Of a stretch of DNA of 64,000 bases, positions 36,366-46,327 are shown piece by piece (position 1 is the first letter of the stretch; each line of letters opens with the position of its first letter). The translations under genes and the position numbers were made by a program. Under the pieces are notes generated by a model. That model was not told the origin of the DNA, ran no database searches, and was given only the letters and a program-made list of their open reading frames with translations. This DNA is from Adiantum capillus-veneris (lineage: Eukaryota > Streptophyta > Polypodiopsida > Polypodiales > Pteridaceae), in the NCBI GenBank assembly GCA_014529385.2, contig CM043952.1:157651057-157715056 (forward strand), in the 5' to 3' direction.

Positions 36366-36376
36366 AGTATCAGAGC
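36366..36376 (+). other. Primer-binding site of gypsy-4
   Basis: AGTATCAGAGC matches the core of the initiator tRNA-Met site and is followed within 350 bp by gag. Confidence 0.6.
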
Positions 36377-36399
36377 TATTTGATCCAAGAGATGATCTT

Positions 36400-38200
36400 G
36401 GATGTGGGACCTAAAACATAATAAAAAATTGGACAAACAAAAATATCATTTGGCACTATGGCCAACCAATGGGATAGAGCAACCCAAATTAGCCATGTCA
36501 ATGATGGAAATTGGGTGAGAGGGACAAAAACCACCACAAATCAAGGATAAACGGGTGACACCAGATCCAAAAGAGGGCCTAATGAGTCACCACTACCAAG
36601 AAGTTGGTTTGAAGAATCAGATGGAGGACCACCAACCAAAAGAGCAGATGCTAAGCATAACAGTAGAGTCACACCAACTGATTTTCAAAAATGGGTCAAG
36701 GAATACAGTGGATCTGGGGATCCATATGGCCATATAGCAAGCTTCAGACAAGTACTAAGACCAAAGAGAATATCAAATTTCCATACTCAATTCAAGGGAT
36801 TTAAAATGACTTTAGAAGGTAAGGCTTTAGCATGATTTTAGACCATACCTATTGGATCCATTACAGATCTATCAACATTGGATGAGATTTGTTGTTGCTT
36901 GTTCAAAGATGGCAATCAAGCATAGCACAGTAGCACAAATCTATAGCTTAACACAAAAACAAGGGGAGTTTATAAGAAAATGTGTCAATTGAATGTCTGT
37001 AGTTGCAAATTCCAATTGAATAGAGACTTGTGTCATTATTTTTGGAAGGCTAACTCAACAAAGAGTTGCAAGATATTATGTATAACAAGAAACATACAGC
37101 CCTGGAAGCATGCATCCTAGATTCTACAGACTTAAGAGATAATTGCAAGATCTTCAATGAAGAGAGCATTGTTAAGGACATGCAAAACGTGCAAACCATG
37201 TCTAATGTGCCAACAAAGGTAGGACATATTACAACAGCTCATATGAATTCCATCGAAGACATGCTCAAGCGCATGAATGACATGATGAGCAATATGTAGA
37301 GGATGCTAGTGAGAGGGCCAATACAAGGTCCACCACAAGGATAGCCTATGGGACCATCAAGGCCATCTAAGTGGTGTGCCATTGAAGGAAAATGGATGAA
37401 CCATGAGACCAATGAGTGCTATTATAGACCCAAACATGATGGAAATGGGCCAATATGTGTGTATGAGACAACATGGACAAATGTCGAAACCACCCATGGC
37501 TATGGAGAGACCACAACCAGTACTAGGTTAACAACCACCCCTACCAAGAAACAATTTTGTGCCATTCAAGTATATTCTTCTTGAAGGACAAGTGGAAGAA
37601 CATGTTATGGTGCCAATTACACCCTACAATGAGGCTAGTTTGTCAATTGTGGTAGCAGAGGAAGGGTGGTATATTCAACCATAGACTACCATGGTGGAAC
37701 CGGTCTATCAAGCATCTATAAAGGCACATCGGTTTACTTTATTGAAAACCACAAAGCTAAACCACCCATGGTGAAAAAATTTCCAAAACTAAGAGCGAGT
37801 ATTGCCATAATTGTGGATCTGATGACAATTGGAAAAATGAATGTCCAGAGCCTGACAAGAATGCTAGACCAATCAAGGCTTATTACATGCATTGTGGAAG
37901 AAAAGATAGACACTATCTAGAGTATTGTCCTAGGAACACTACAAACAAAGAAAAAATAGCCATAAACATAGTACAAGTCATGTCGATTAGCTCCTCAGAC
38001 AGCCAACAACCTACGGTTCTAGTCAAGGTAGTGACAAGGGGACAAGCCGAGAAAAAAACCAGAAAAGTGCAAGCAATCCAGATAGTAGAAAGAAGTCTTC
38101 AAAAGACTCCAAGAAGGAGAGACACCAATGCTACAGACATAGGACACAACAACAACGTGGGAAATTTGAAGAAAAATCCCAGAAGATGTTCAAGAAGATA
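36400..38200 (+). pseudogene. gypsy-4 gag with two degenerate zinc knuckles
   Basis: The Retrotrans_gag pattern is clear near 36680-36900: KWVKEYSGSGDPYGHIASFR, then FHTQFKGFKMTLEGKALA, then IPIGSITDLSTLDEI. The C-terminal part at 37789-37975 has tandem CCHC-like motifs: CHNCGSDDNWKNEC, where the His is Asn, and YMHCGRKDRHYLEYC, where the first Cys is lost. It is followed by a basic region (KKTRKVQ, RRRDTN). Several stops and frameshifts occur. It would form the capsid of the retrotransposon particle. Confidence 0.75.
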
Positions 38201-38879
38201 GCTAAGTTGATGTTGATAGATTTCAAAGAATCAAAGCCAATATGGGGAGGATTAGTGCTAGTAGACATAATCTATGAACCCATCAATGTGGCCTTAGAGT
38301 CCTTTCAAGTGGGCTTGAAAGTGGGTCAAGCATTGGAAACTAAATAGAAAACCTATCCAACACCTGGTATGGAAGTGGCAAAGGTGGAAGCTTACAAGAA
38401 TTTAATGCAAATAATGCAAAAAATGATGGAAGCATAGAAATCAAAGAAGGAAAACATAGGAAATAGGAAAAGGGATGAAACAAAACCATAACTAGTGGAA
38501 ACAAAAGACACTAAAGAAATGAGAGATTCTTTAGTTGAAGACAACAAACCTAAATTGGTGATACCAGACAATGAGGAAGGGCTCGATGGAATCCCATTGG
38601 TGGAGGAGGATCGGCCAAATCACTTATGGAAAAGAGTTAGAGAAGTAAACAATGTAAGCATGACTCTGAAATCAAATCCAATTGAGGAAGTTTGGCTAGA
38701 CCAACCACCTATGGAGTTAGAACGATAGTCTCTATATGGAGATTGGGGATTAGATCAAGCTTTTTAAAAGTCCAAACCCTCAAGACACTACCCTCATACT
38801 TGGGTGATAAAGAAGACACATCATTGGTTTGCAAGACCACAAAACTAGATCGAGCAAAGCAGAATCTAGATGTGGAAAA

Positions 38880-39960
38880 CCTATAGTCTATGATGTCGAC
38901 ACCTATTAAATGTTCCATAAAATTGGGTCAATTGTTGAATATCAGACCGCATCTATGGAAAGATCCAAAAAGCACTTTAGAAAAAATGGGTATAACAAGG
39001 TTAACAAAAGAAAAATCTGAAGAGTTACGCTTAGAGAAATCTCAGGGAAAAGTTGTCAAATTTGTTCTTATAAACAAGACAAAAAGTTATTGCAAAGGAA
39101 ATGAGGAAAACACAACTCTTCTTATGTAGTATAATTATGTAACCACCCTGAAGGCCATACTAGACATTGAGGTAGGCATTTCCATAACAATAAAGGCACT
39201 CTAGGAAGCCTAGGAAATATGTGCAATTAGACAAACAAGAATGAAACTTCAATTGGTCGATGGACACATTGAATGACCCATGGGATTGTTTGAATACGTG
39301 ATAGTCATCTCATGCAGGATTGACTATGAACACACATTTTCCAATGTAGATTTGGGGGAAAATTGACTTTGAAATAATCTTGGGGCAACCTTTAACGAGA
39401 TAGTTTCAATTGATCCAAGACTAGGGAAATGATTATCTATGATTGAAACAGGTCAGATCAATTACAAGTGTAAACTTGAAATATCACTCGTATAAGGATG
39501 TCCTAAAAACACCAATCCAAGAGCTTGATTTTGAAACATTGGCCGATACTAAATTACCTTCTTGCTTGAACAAGGACACACCTATTTGGATATATGGAGA
39601 TTCAAAGAATGATAGTTTATTATGGGAGGATTGCATATTGAATTGAGAAGTGAACAATGCCAACTACATACCAAAATTCTTTCCGGAACATTTGTTCAAG
39701 CCATTTAATTGGACTCAAATATTGGGTACCATGGAACTCTGTGTCAATGAGTCTACACCAAACTTGTTTTGCGATGAAGAAGGCTAAGATATTTTTTGGA
39801 TCCAAGTGGTAACTATTGTACTATTGGATGAACAACAAATTTTTCTTTGATCACTATTGTGATGCTATAGACAAGCTAGAGGAGGAGACTCTTACCACAA
39901 ACAAATTTGACTTGTAAAAAAGAGCACATTAGAGAAAAACTATATTTTCAAGGAGGGGAA
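38880..39960 (+). pseudogene. gypsy-4 protease-region remnant
   Basis: The segment 39140-39440 reads TLKAILDIEVGISITIKAL, MKLQLVDGHIE and DYEHTFSNVDLGEN, then a LGQPL-like word. It has the layout of a retropepsin of plant gypsy elements, with catalytic D-(S/T)-G here DIEVG. It is followed by LKQVRSITSVNLKYHSYKDV, the linker found between protease and RT in such elements. Stops are frequent. The open frames at 38890-39129 and 39443-39646 are parts of this one reading. Confidence 0.55.
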
Positions 39961-40341
39961 GATAAGTGTTTTGAGTTCTCTAATTAGAATTGGAGACAAC
40001 AATACAGATATCAAAAGAAACAAGAGAGTAGACTGAAAAGGAATCAAAACATGCCAAAAATAAAAGACAAGACACAATTGTTAATGATGGTTGATGTTGA
40101 GGATTGTATCAAGGATAAAATCATTGGTAGATACCCATCTCAAAAAAAAAAAAGGCAAAACAACAACCCAAAATGAACTGAAAACTGCAAAAACCATACA
40201 AAACAAAACAAAAGAAAAATGAAGCAAAAAGCTAGATACAAAGAGTTGAAAAGGACCTTGAAAGAGGTATCGGCCATTGAAATAGACTCAGATAGTGATA
40301 AACAAGGTGCTATTAGTGTTCCATCACATTACAAAAAGTAT

Positions 40342-40464
40342 CGTAAGGACATGGGTCCTACGGGCAAGGCCACCGACACGACCGGACAATGTATACGCTA
40401 GGGGCAGGCTATAAGATAGCACTCTTGGATGGAGACTAGCACACACATTACCACCGCCCTTTCA
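40342..40464 (+). repeat. 5' LTR of gypsy-3
   Basis: 123 bp, ending ACCACCGCCCTTTCA. The first base is C where the 3' copy has T, so the TG start has mutated. Confidence 0.88.
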
Positions 40465-40465
40465 C

Positions 40466-40478
40466 TGGTATTCGAGCT
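40466..40478 (+). other. Primer-binding site of gypsy-3
   Basis: TGGTATTCGAGCT follows the LTR by one base. It has two mismatches to the initiator tRNA-Met consensus. Confidence 0.65.
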
Positions 40479-40774
40479 ATTTTTGGGAAAGAAAAAAAAG
40501 CGGGTTGCATATGCATGCAATGTGCTGCTTCTCTCCCACGATTTGAACACAACAACATCTTCAATGTGCAACAAAAAGAAGGAAGGCATAGTTTCATGTA
40601 CGTAGCACACGAAGACAGACAACGGCAATCAGTCCTCACAACCGCACCACCTATGCCCTCCACAGGGCACGGCTAAGGCGGGTGACCAAGGCAAACTCGA
40701 CCGGCAACTCTATGACATCGAGGCTCCGAAGGCTCCGTCGATTGTGCGCGTAGGAAGGCCCTCTAAACTCTTGC

Positions 40775-40850
40775 ATGAAGGAGGGTTGAACCCACCCCGT
40801 GAGGATGAGGGTGAGAGCCCAACACTCTACCATCAAGCTATTCAACCTTG
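40775..40850 (-). other. tRNA-like sequence in the gypsy-3 leader
   Basis: The minus strand shows an A-box-like TAGCTTGATGGTAGAGTG and, about 45 bases on, the B-box word GGGTTCAACCC. Between them is a possible anticodon loop CTCTCAC (anticodon CTC, Glu) on a weak stem. The acceptor stem does not pair well. It could be a decayed tRNA, a tRNA-derived SINE piece or chance. No function is claimed. Confidence 0.4.
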
Positions 40851-41221
40851 TTGTGTATAACAAGGAAAGACAGCATACTTGTGTTGACAAGAAAGTTAGA
40901 AGGAAAAGGAAAGCTTCAAACTTCAAGGAAGTAGTTTCACCCTTCCTTTTCACTTCTTGGAGGAAGGCAAGTTTTCCTCAAAATTCATTTTTCTTCAAGG
41001 ATGAAGCTTCACACGTGGAGAAAAACCTTCACAAAAACGATGAGTTTTTGTGAAGAACCAACAAAGGTGTTCTTACGACGAATGACACGTGAAGCGCTAC
41101 AATTTTTGCAAGGTGAAGTTCGTATGCAACACAAATCACAGAGTATAAAATCACAAAGACTTCAAGCTTTACAAGATACAAGTTGATATCTTTTTCTCTC
41201 TTTACAGTAGTGTGTGTTGAC

Positions 41222-42657
41222 CATGGCCAGTGAGGATATCCCACCTATGCACACTTTTGATTTTGAGCACGTAGTTCAAAATCAGGGCACCACAGGTGCT
41301 GCTAACATAAATATGCACGAAGATGATGATCTAGGACATCATGGCCTTGTAGATATGGCTTCTCTGAAGGCTTTGGAAAATCACCAAAGCGTACTTGAAC
41401 GCAACCTCTCTGCACTCAATGAAAATGTTACAAATCTTATTGAGCTACTTTTGAAATTTATGAATTCATAGACGACTCAAGGAGCCACAAGTGGCACGGT
41501 TCAAGGAAACAAAGTTCGCACAACTCAAGGATTCCAAGAGACAAGTGCTTCAAAAGTTGCAGAAGGTAACAATGCATTGCTTAAGAATATCACCATTCTT
41601 GAGTTTCACGGGGAAGAGCGTGATCGCGACAAGGATGGGGTCAATACGTTCGTACACAAATGGAATGATATTCATAGGGTGAGATACATCCCGGATATAA
41701 AGACGACTGTGGAAACAAGTCTATCTCTTAAAGGCAAGGCCTATAAGTGGTGGATGACATTTCCAATAGATGCTCGTCCTCCATCTTGGGCCGCGTTTCA
41801 AGCTTCTTTCGCCAAAGAGTTTTTGGACTCTAATGAAGAAGATAAGAATTGGTGAGCATGGGATGCATGCCGCATGTCTGGCCTCTCTCTCACACAATAC
41901 CTTTCAAAGTATCAAGAAATCATATTAAAACTAGAAGGTCTAGATGAATTCCAAAAAGATACAGGGTTTTAATAGGAGCCTTGACAAAGACTATCGTCTT
42001 CATGTCAAGAGCCAACATCCAAAAACTTTGGAAGAATCCATCGATCATGCCCAAAGACATGATGATGACCAAGAGAGGAAAGGAAATGTTCCTTACTCTA
42101 AGAATAATTTTGCTAAGAGAAATGTGGCTAAGAGCCAACGGCGAGGTAGATCTCCCATACGTTCCAAAAGGAATAAGAGACAATCTATCTCTCCATGCCC
42201 ACAGGAGGCTAAGAAGCCTAAGCAATCACACGATACTCCACATGGGTCTCTCAGCATTGCTGATTTTGAGCGTGCAAAGAAACAAAACTTGTGTTTTAGA
42301 TGTCTTTCGGACCAACATAACAAGAAATATTGTCCTTTTCTTCAAGGCAAAGAAAAGGCCATGCACAGGGTGCAACACCTGACATTAGATTCATCTCCTA
42401 AATATTGTGATGGAGAGGTTCTTCATATGGAAGAAAAGCACAAGTGTTGTGTGCCTGCTTTAATGTGGCAGCCCACCTTTGGTCCCCATGAGTTGATTTG
42501 CATGCATGACACTATTAATAGACGTGTTTGTATTTTAGTGGATGATGGTGCAACTCATAACTTCTTGAACTATAAGCTAGTCAAGAAATTGAAGCTTACA
42601 CAGACTCCCTGCTCCCACAAGTGTGTGGTAGAGCAGATGTTTGGGAATGATAAATAA
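41222..42657 (+). pseudogene. gypsy-3 gag, zinc knuckle and start of protease
   Basis: The start at ATG 41222 gives MASEDIPPMHTFDFEHVVQ. After a TAG at 41469-41471 the gag body continues (ILEFHGEERDRDKDGVNTF, LSLKGKAYKWWMTFP, WAAFQASFAKEFLD). A TGA at 41853 and a frameshift near 41950 follow. The frame 41944-42657 carries a basic stretch and an intact CCHC knuckle (CFRCLSDQHNKKYC) near 42290-42335. The protease active site is ILVDDGATHNFLNYKLV near 42535, where the usual D-S/T-G is D-D-G. Gag packages the RNA; the protease cleaves the polyprotein. Confidence 0.85.
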
Positions 42658-45001
42658 GTATGGGACACGGTAGTTCAAGGGGTTGAGCTTATTGTTCAAG
42701 ATCATACGATGACCCTTGTCTTTCAAGTTATGAACATGGACCGTGATGATGTAGTTTTAGGACGGGAGTGGCTGCATGGTTTAGGAAACACATTGCAGAC
42801 TAGTTATGAACATAACTCCTTATCCTTTATGGCCAATGGTAAAAATTTGATTTTGCTTAGTGAGAAAAATATACCATCTGCACCTCTTATATGTACAGCC
42901 GAGCTTTCTATTTTACAGAAAGTAGATTTAATAGATGAAGTGTTTTTGTGTTACTGCTTGTCTCCAAGTCTTGTGAATTCTCAAGAGCAAAGTGCTGTGA
43001 ATTCTAGTAATGGTCTGCAAAGTGCAACGAATTCGAATTATAAGCAAAGTGTTAACAATTCTAAAGAGAAAAGTGCTCTCAATTTTAATTCTATTGAGCA
43101 ACGTGCAACTGTTGTAAAACAAACATTACAGGAATTACAAGGTTCTCCACCCCCTTACAGGAATTGCAAGATTCTCCAGCCCAGCATAACTCTAGTTTAT
43201 TTTCTCCTTTCGCATGAAAAAAGATGACTCACTTACTCACGGATTATAGTGATGTATTCTCAAGTGATTCACCACCGGGCTTACCCCCTACACGTGATGT
43301 GCAGCATGGCATAGATGTCCTGCCAGACACTAAACCGGTGAGTAAACCACATTATCATATGAGTGCTAAAGAAGCCAAGGAGGTTGAGTGTCAGTTGGCT
43401 AACTACCTTGCCCGTGGTTTCATTAGACCTAGCACTTCACCTTGGGAATCACCAATTCTATTGGTAAAAAAGAAAGATGGCACTATGTGCATGTGCATAC
43501 ATTATCGCGGATTAAACGCTATAACCATCAAGAACAAGTATCCTCTACCTCGAGTGGATGAGTTGTTTGATCAACTCCATGGGGCAAGATACTATACAAA
43601 GATAGATCTTTGTTTAGGTTACCACCAGGTGTGTATCCTTTTGCAAGATATCTCTAAAACTGCCTTTAGAACACGGTTTGGGCATTTTCAATTTTTGGTT
43701 ATGCCTTTTGGTTTAACCAATGCTCCAATTACATTTATGACACTCATGGATAGTGTCTTACGTCCCTATCTTGGAAAATTCATTGTGGCTTTCCTTGATG
43801 ACATTTTCATTTACAGTAAAACTGGAGATGAACATATAGAACACTTACGATTGTATTCGAACAACTACGAGCTCATATGCTCTATGATAAGTAGAGCAAG
43901 TGTGATTTCTTTAAAACAAAGATACATTACCTTGGTCATGTGATCTCTTATTCTGGCATCAAAAAGGACACTAACAAGGAGGTCGCTGCCATTCTTCGAT
44001 GGCCACATCCCAACACGGTTGAGGAGCTTCAAATATTTTTAGGCATGGATGGATTTTATCGACAGTATATCCATGATTATGCCAAAATTTATGTTCCTAT
44101 GAAGGCTCAACTTAAAGCAAAAGGTAAGACCTTTTCTTGGGAAGAGGCCCAAAAATGCAGTTTTGAACAGCTCAAGGTAGCTATAGCCACTTAAGCCGTT
44201 GTGGTAGAGACTAATGCTAGGGTGAAAGCATGTTAACTTTTCATGCTTTTTCATGTCTCGGACAATGCTAACTAGCACAATTTTGACATATGCTAACTAG
44301 TACAATAACTTGAGCTACATCTCCAAGATCTATGACATATGATATATCAATAGAAAGCACTTGAAACAAGGAATCCAAATGTACAACCTCCAAAAAATTT
44401 TGATATTACTTGTAAAAAATTTACCGGACGCCCAACTTTTCGAAGATGTGCTAACTTGAAACTGCTAACTAGCACAAAAAGTGCGACAGATTAACATGCT
44501 TTCACCCGCTAGTGATAAATCAATTGGTGTGGTACTTCTTCAGGAGGGAATACCTATAGCCTTTAAAAGTAAAAAGTTAATTAGAGCTCACAATATTTAT
44601 TATGTCTATGAGAGAGAGCTCTATGCTATAATTCACGCTTTACGAAAGTGGTGACACTATTTATATGGTGCCGAGGTGCCGTTTTTGGAGTAGTTTTTGA
44701 CCATGAGAGTATCAAATGGTTTACTACTCAAATGGACTTGAAGATTGTAAGCTATGATATCGCAAGGGGTGATAATGTAGTAGCGGATGCACTAAATCGG
44801 ATGCCTCAGATTAATTCACTTACTTTCACGGAAATAAAGAACTGTGGATTTTTGGAATCATTACATGGCAAGTGTACACAAGATCAATCATATGCTAAAG
44901 TGTGGAGTGAAATTTCAAAAAGGGATCCCTCACACTCACATGTCTCTGTACATCCAAATCAACATGTCTCTGCACGTGCAAATAAAAACTTCGACACATA
45001 G
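42658..45001 (+). pseudogene. gypsy-3 protease end, reverse transcriptase and RNase H
   Basis: After a stop at 42655-42657 the protease flap region reads DDVVLGREWLHGLG. A linker with Ser/Asn/Gln repeats (NSQEQSAVNSS, NSKEKSALNFNS) follows, then RT from 43224: [64 protein letters not shown]. The catalytic FLDD is intact (43791-43802). Then WPHPNTVEELQIFLGM leads into RNase H, split by the MITE between VVVETNA and SDKSIGVVLLQEG. YERELYAIIHALRKW and VVADALNRMPQINS follow. Frameshifts occur near 43860-43940 and 44700. Confidence 0.9.
44220..44507 (+). mobile_element. 288-bp MITE, copy 1
   Basis: Perfect 17-bp inverted ends, GGGTGAAAGCATGTTAA and TTAACATGCTTTCACCC, with a 4-bp duplication GCTA (44216-44219 and 44508-44511). 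Removing the element and one GCTA restores the RNase H codons for VETNASDKSIG, so the pre-insertion site is known exactly. The interior repeats words like GCTAACTAGCAC and has no coding capacity. Confidence 0.9.
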
Positions 45002-45029
45002 AGCTCCACCCCTACTCAGGAAGAGCTTA

Positions 45030-46190
45030 AGTGATGGAAGAATGTTTCCATTGATGATGGCTACTTGCTCCACAAGGGTAGAGTATGTGTGACAAAGGAC
45101 TCAGGCACTAGGCACCAAATATTATTAGAGTGTCATGATAGTGCAAGTACTGGTCATCCAGGTAGTCGTAAGATGTATGCCTTAGTTTGACGAAAATTTT
45201 ATTGGCCAGGCTTACATCATGATGTTCAAGAGTACGTACTAAACTGACAATAGTGCCAAGTAAATAAGGTAGAGTACGTACTAAATTGACAATAGTGCCA
45301 AGTAAATAAGGTAGAGTGCTTCAAGGTAGGTAGCCTTTTACATCCTTTAGAGATTCCACAAGGTAAGTGGGAGACTATACTTAATCTAAGCACGATTGAT
45401 CATCCAAAAATAGATAGTCAAATCAAAATAGTTAATCAAGTGCTAGAGGATATGCTACAAGCATACTGAGCAAGAAGCAAACCAATTGGGAAGACTACTT
45501 ACCTATATTGGAATTTGCTTATAATATTTCAAAGCATGTGACTACAGGGTTTAGTCCATCCATGCTTTTATATGGATTTCAACCTAGATCACCTGTTACG
45601 GTGGGGTTGGCTAAGGAGAAGATACAACAAGTGAAGGATTTTCTCCAAGACCATTTTGACATGCTTCGAGTTGATCGACAGAATGTTAAGCAAGCTCAAG
45701 ATCGATATAAGAAGTACGCAGATGAACATTATCGTCTTGCTACTTTCAAAGAAGGAGACAAGGTTTTCCTGAAGGTTTCAGAGCATTCAAAAAGTTTGAA
45801 GACGGGAAAAGCTGCTAAACTTTCACCATGATATTGTGGACCGTTTACCATTCTCTAACGTATAGGTCAAGTGGCCTACAAGTTAGCTCTTCAAGAGCAC
45901 TCACGAGTTCATCCTGTTTTTCATGGTAGTCGTTTACAAAAATATCTAGGATAGAGTGATAATGTTATTGACATAGGTTTGTTAGTTGACCTGATCAAAC
46001 CGCCAAGCATCCCTCATGAGCCCAAAAAGATATATGGATTCTCATGAGCTTCACACAAGACATCATGTCAGACGACAGGTGTTGGTAAAATGGCTAGATA
46101 GACCTGAAGAAGGTTCTACATGGGAGAATATCTCCGCACTTAAGAAACTTTTCCTACGTTCATTTTTTAGTACGAAAATGATTCTCCAAG
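45030..46190 (+). pseudogene. gypsy-3 integrase (core deleted) and chromodomain
   Basis: The HHCC zinc region is recognisable: LLHKGRVCVT, LLECHDSASTGHPGSRKMYAL, RKFYWPGLHHDVQEYV, CQVNK. Instead of the DDE core, the sequence jumps near 45320-45400 to HPKIDSQIKIVNQVLEDMLQ, so the first two catalytic Asp residues are deleted. It resumes with LEFAYNISKH-like and GFSPSMLLYGFQPRSP (45508-45831), FKEGDKVFLKV and HPVFHGSRLQKYL. The chromodomain core is RRQVLVKWLDRPEEGSTWEN near 46070-46135. It is not functional. Confidence 0.85.
45231..45314 (+). repeat. 42-bp tandem duplication in integrase
   Basis: AGTACGTACTAAA starts at 45231 and 45273. The 42-bp unit (14 codons) covers the CQVNK end of the zinc region and keeps the frame. 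Confidence 0.85.
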
Positions 46191-46197
46191 GGGGGGT
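46186..46197 (+). other. Polypurine tract of gypsy-3
   Basis: CCAAGGGGGGGT stands just before the 3' LTR. Confidence 0.75.
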
Positions 46198-46199
46198 AA

Positions 46200-46322
46200 T
46201 GTAGGGACATGGGTCTTACGGGAAAGGCCACCAGCACGGCCGGACATTGTGTATGCTAGAAGGAGGCTATAAGATAGCACGGTTGGTTGGAGACTAGCAC
46301 ATGCATTACCACCGCCCTTTCA
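46200..46322 (+). repeat. 3' LTR of gypsy-3
   Basis: 123 bp, starting TGTAGGGACATGGG and ending ACCACCGCCCTTTCA, followed by the duplicated AGTAT. Confidence 0.9.
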
Positions 46323-46327
46323 AGTAT

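Larger units (their letters stand above)
40342..46322 (+). mobile_element. Ty3/gypsy element gypsy-3, 5.98 kb, nested in gypsy-4
   Basis: It is complete in outline: 123-bp LTRs (40342-40464 and 46200-46322), primer site, gag-protease-RT-RNase H-integrase-chromodomain in order, purine tract. The target duplication AGTAT is perfect (40337-40341 and 46323-46327). The LTRs differ at roughly twenty positions by eye, so the insertion is not recent. The integrase core is deleted, and stops interrupt gag and pol. A 288-bp MITE sits in RNase H. The same family supplied the gypsy-2 fragment. Confidence 0.93.
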
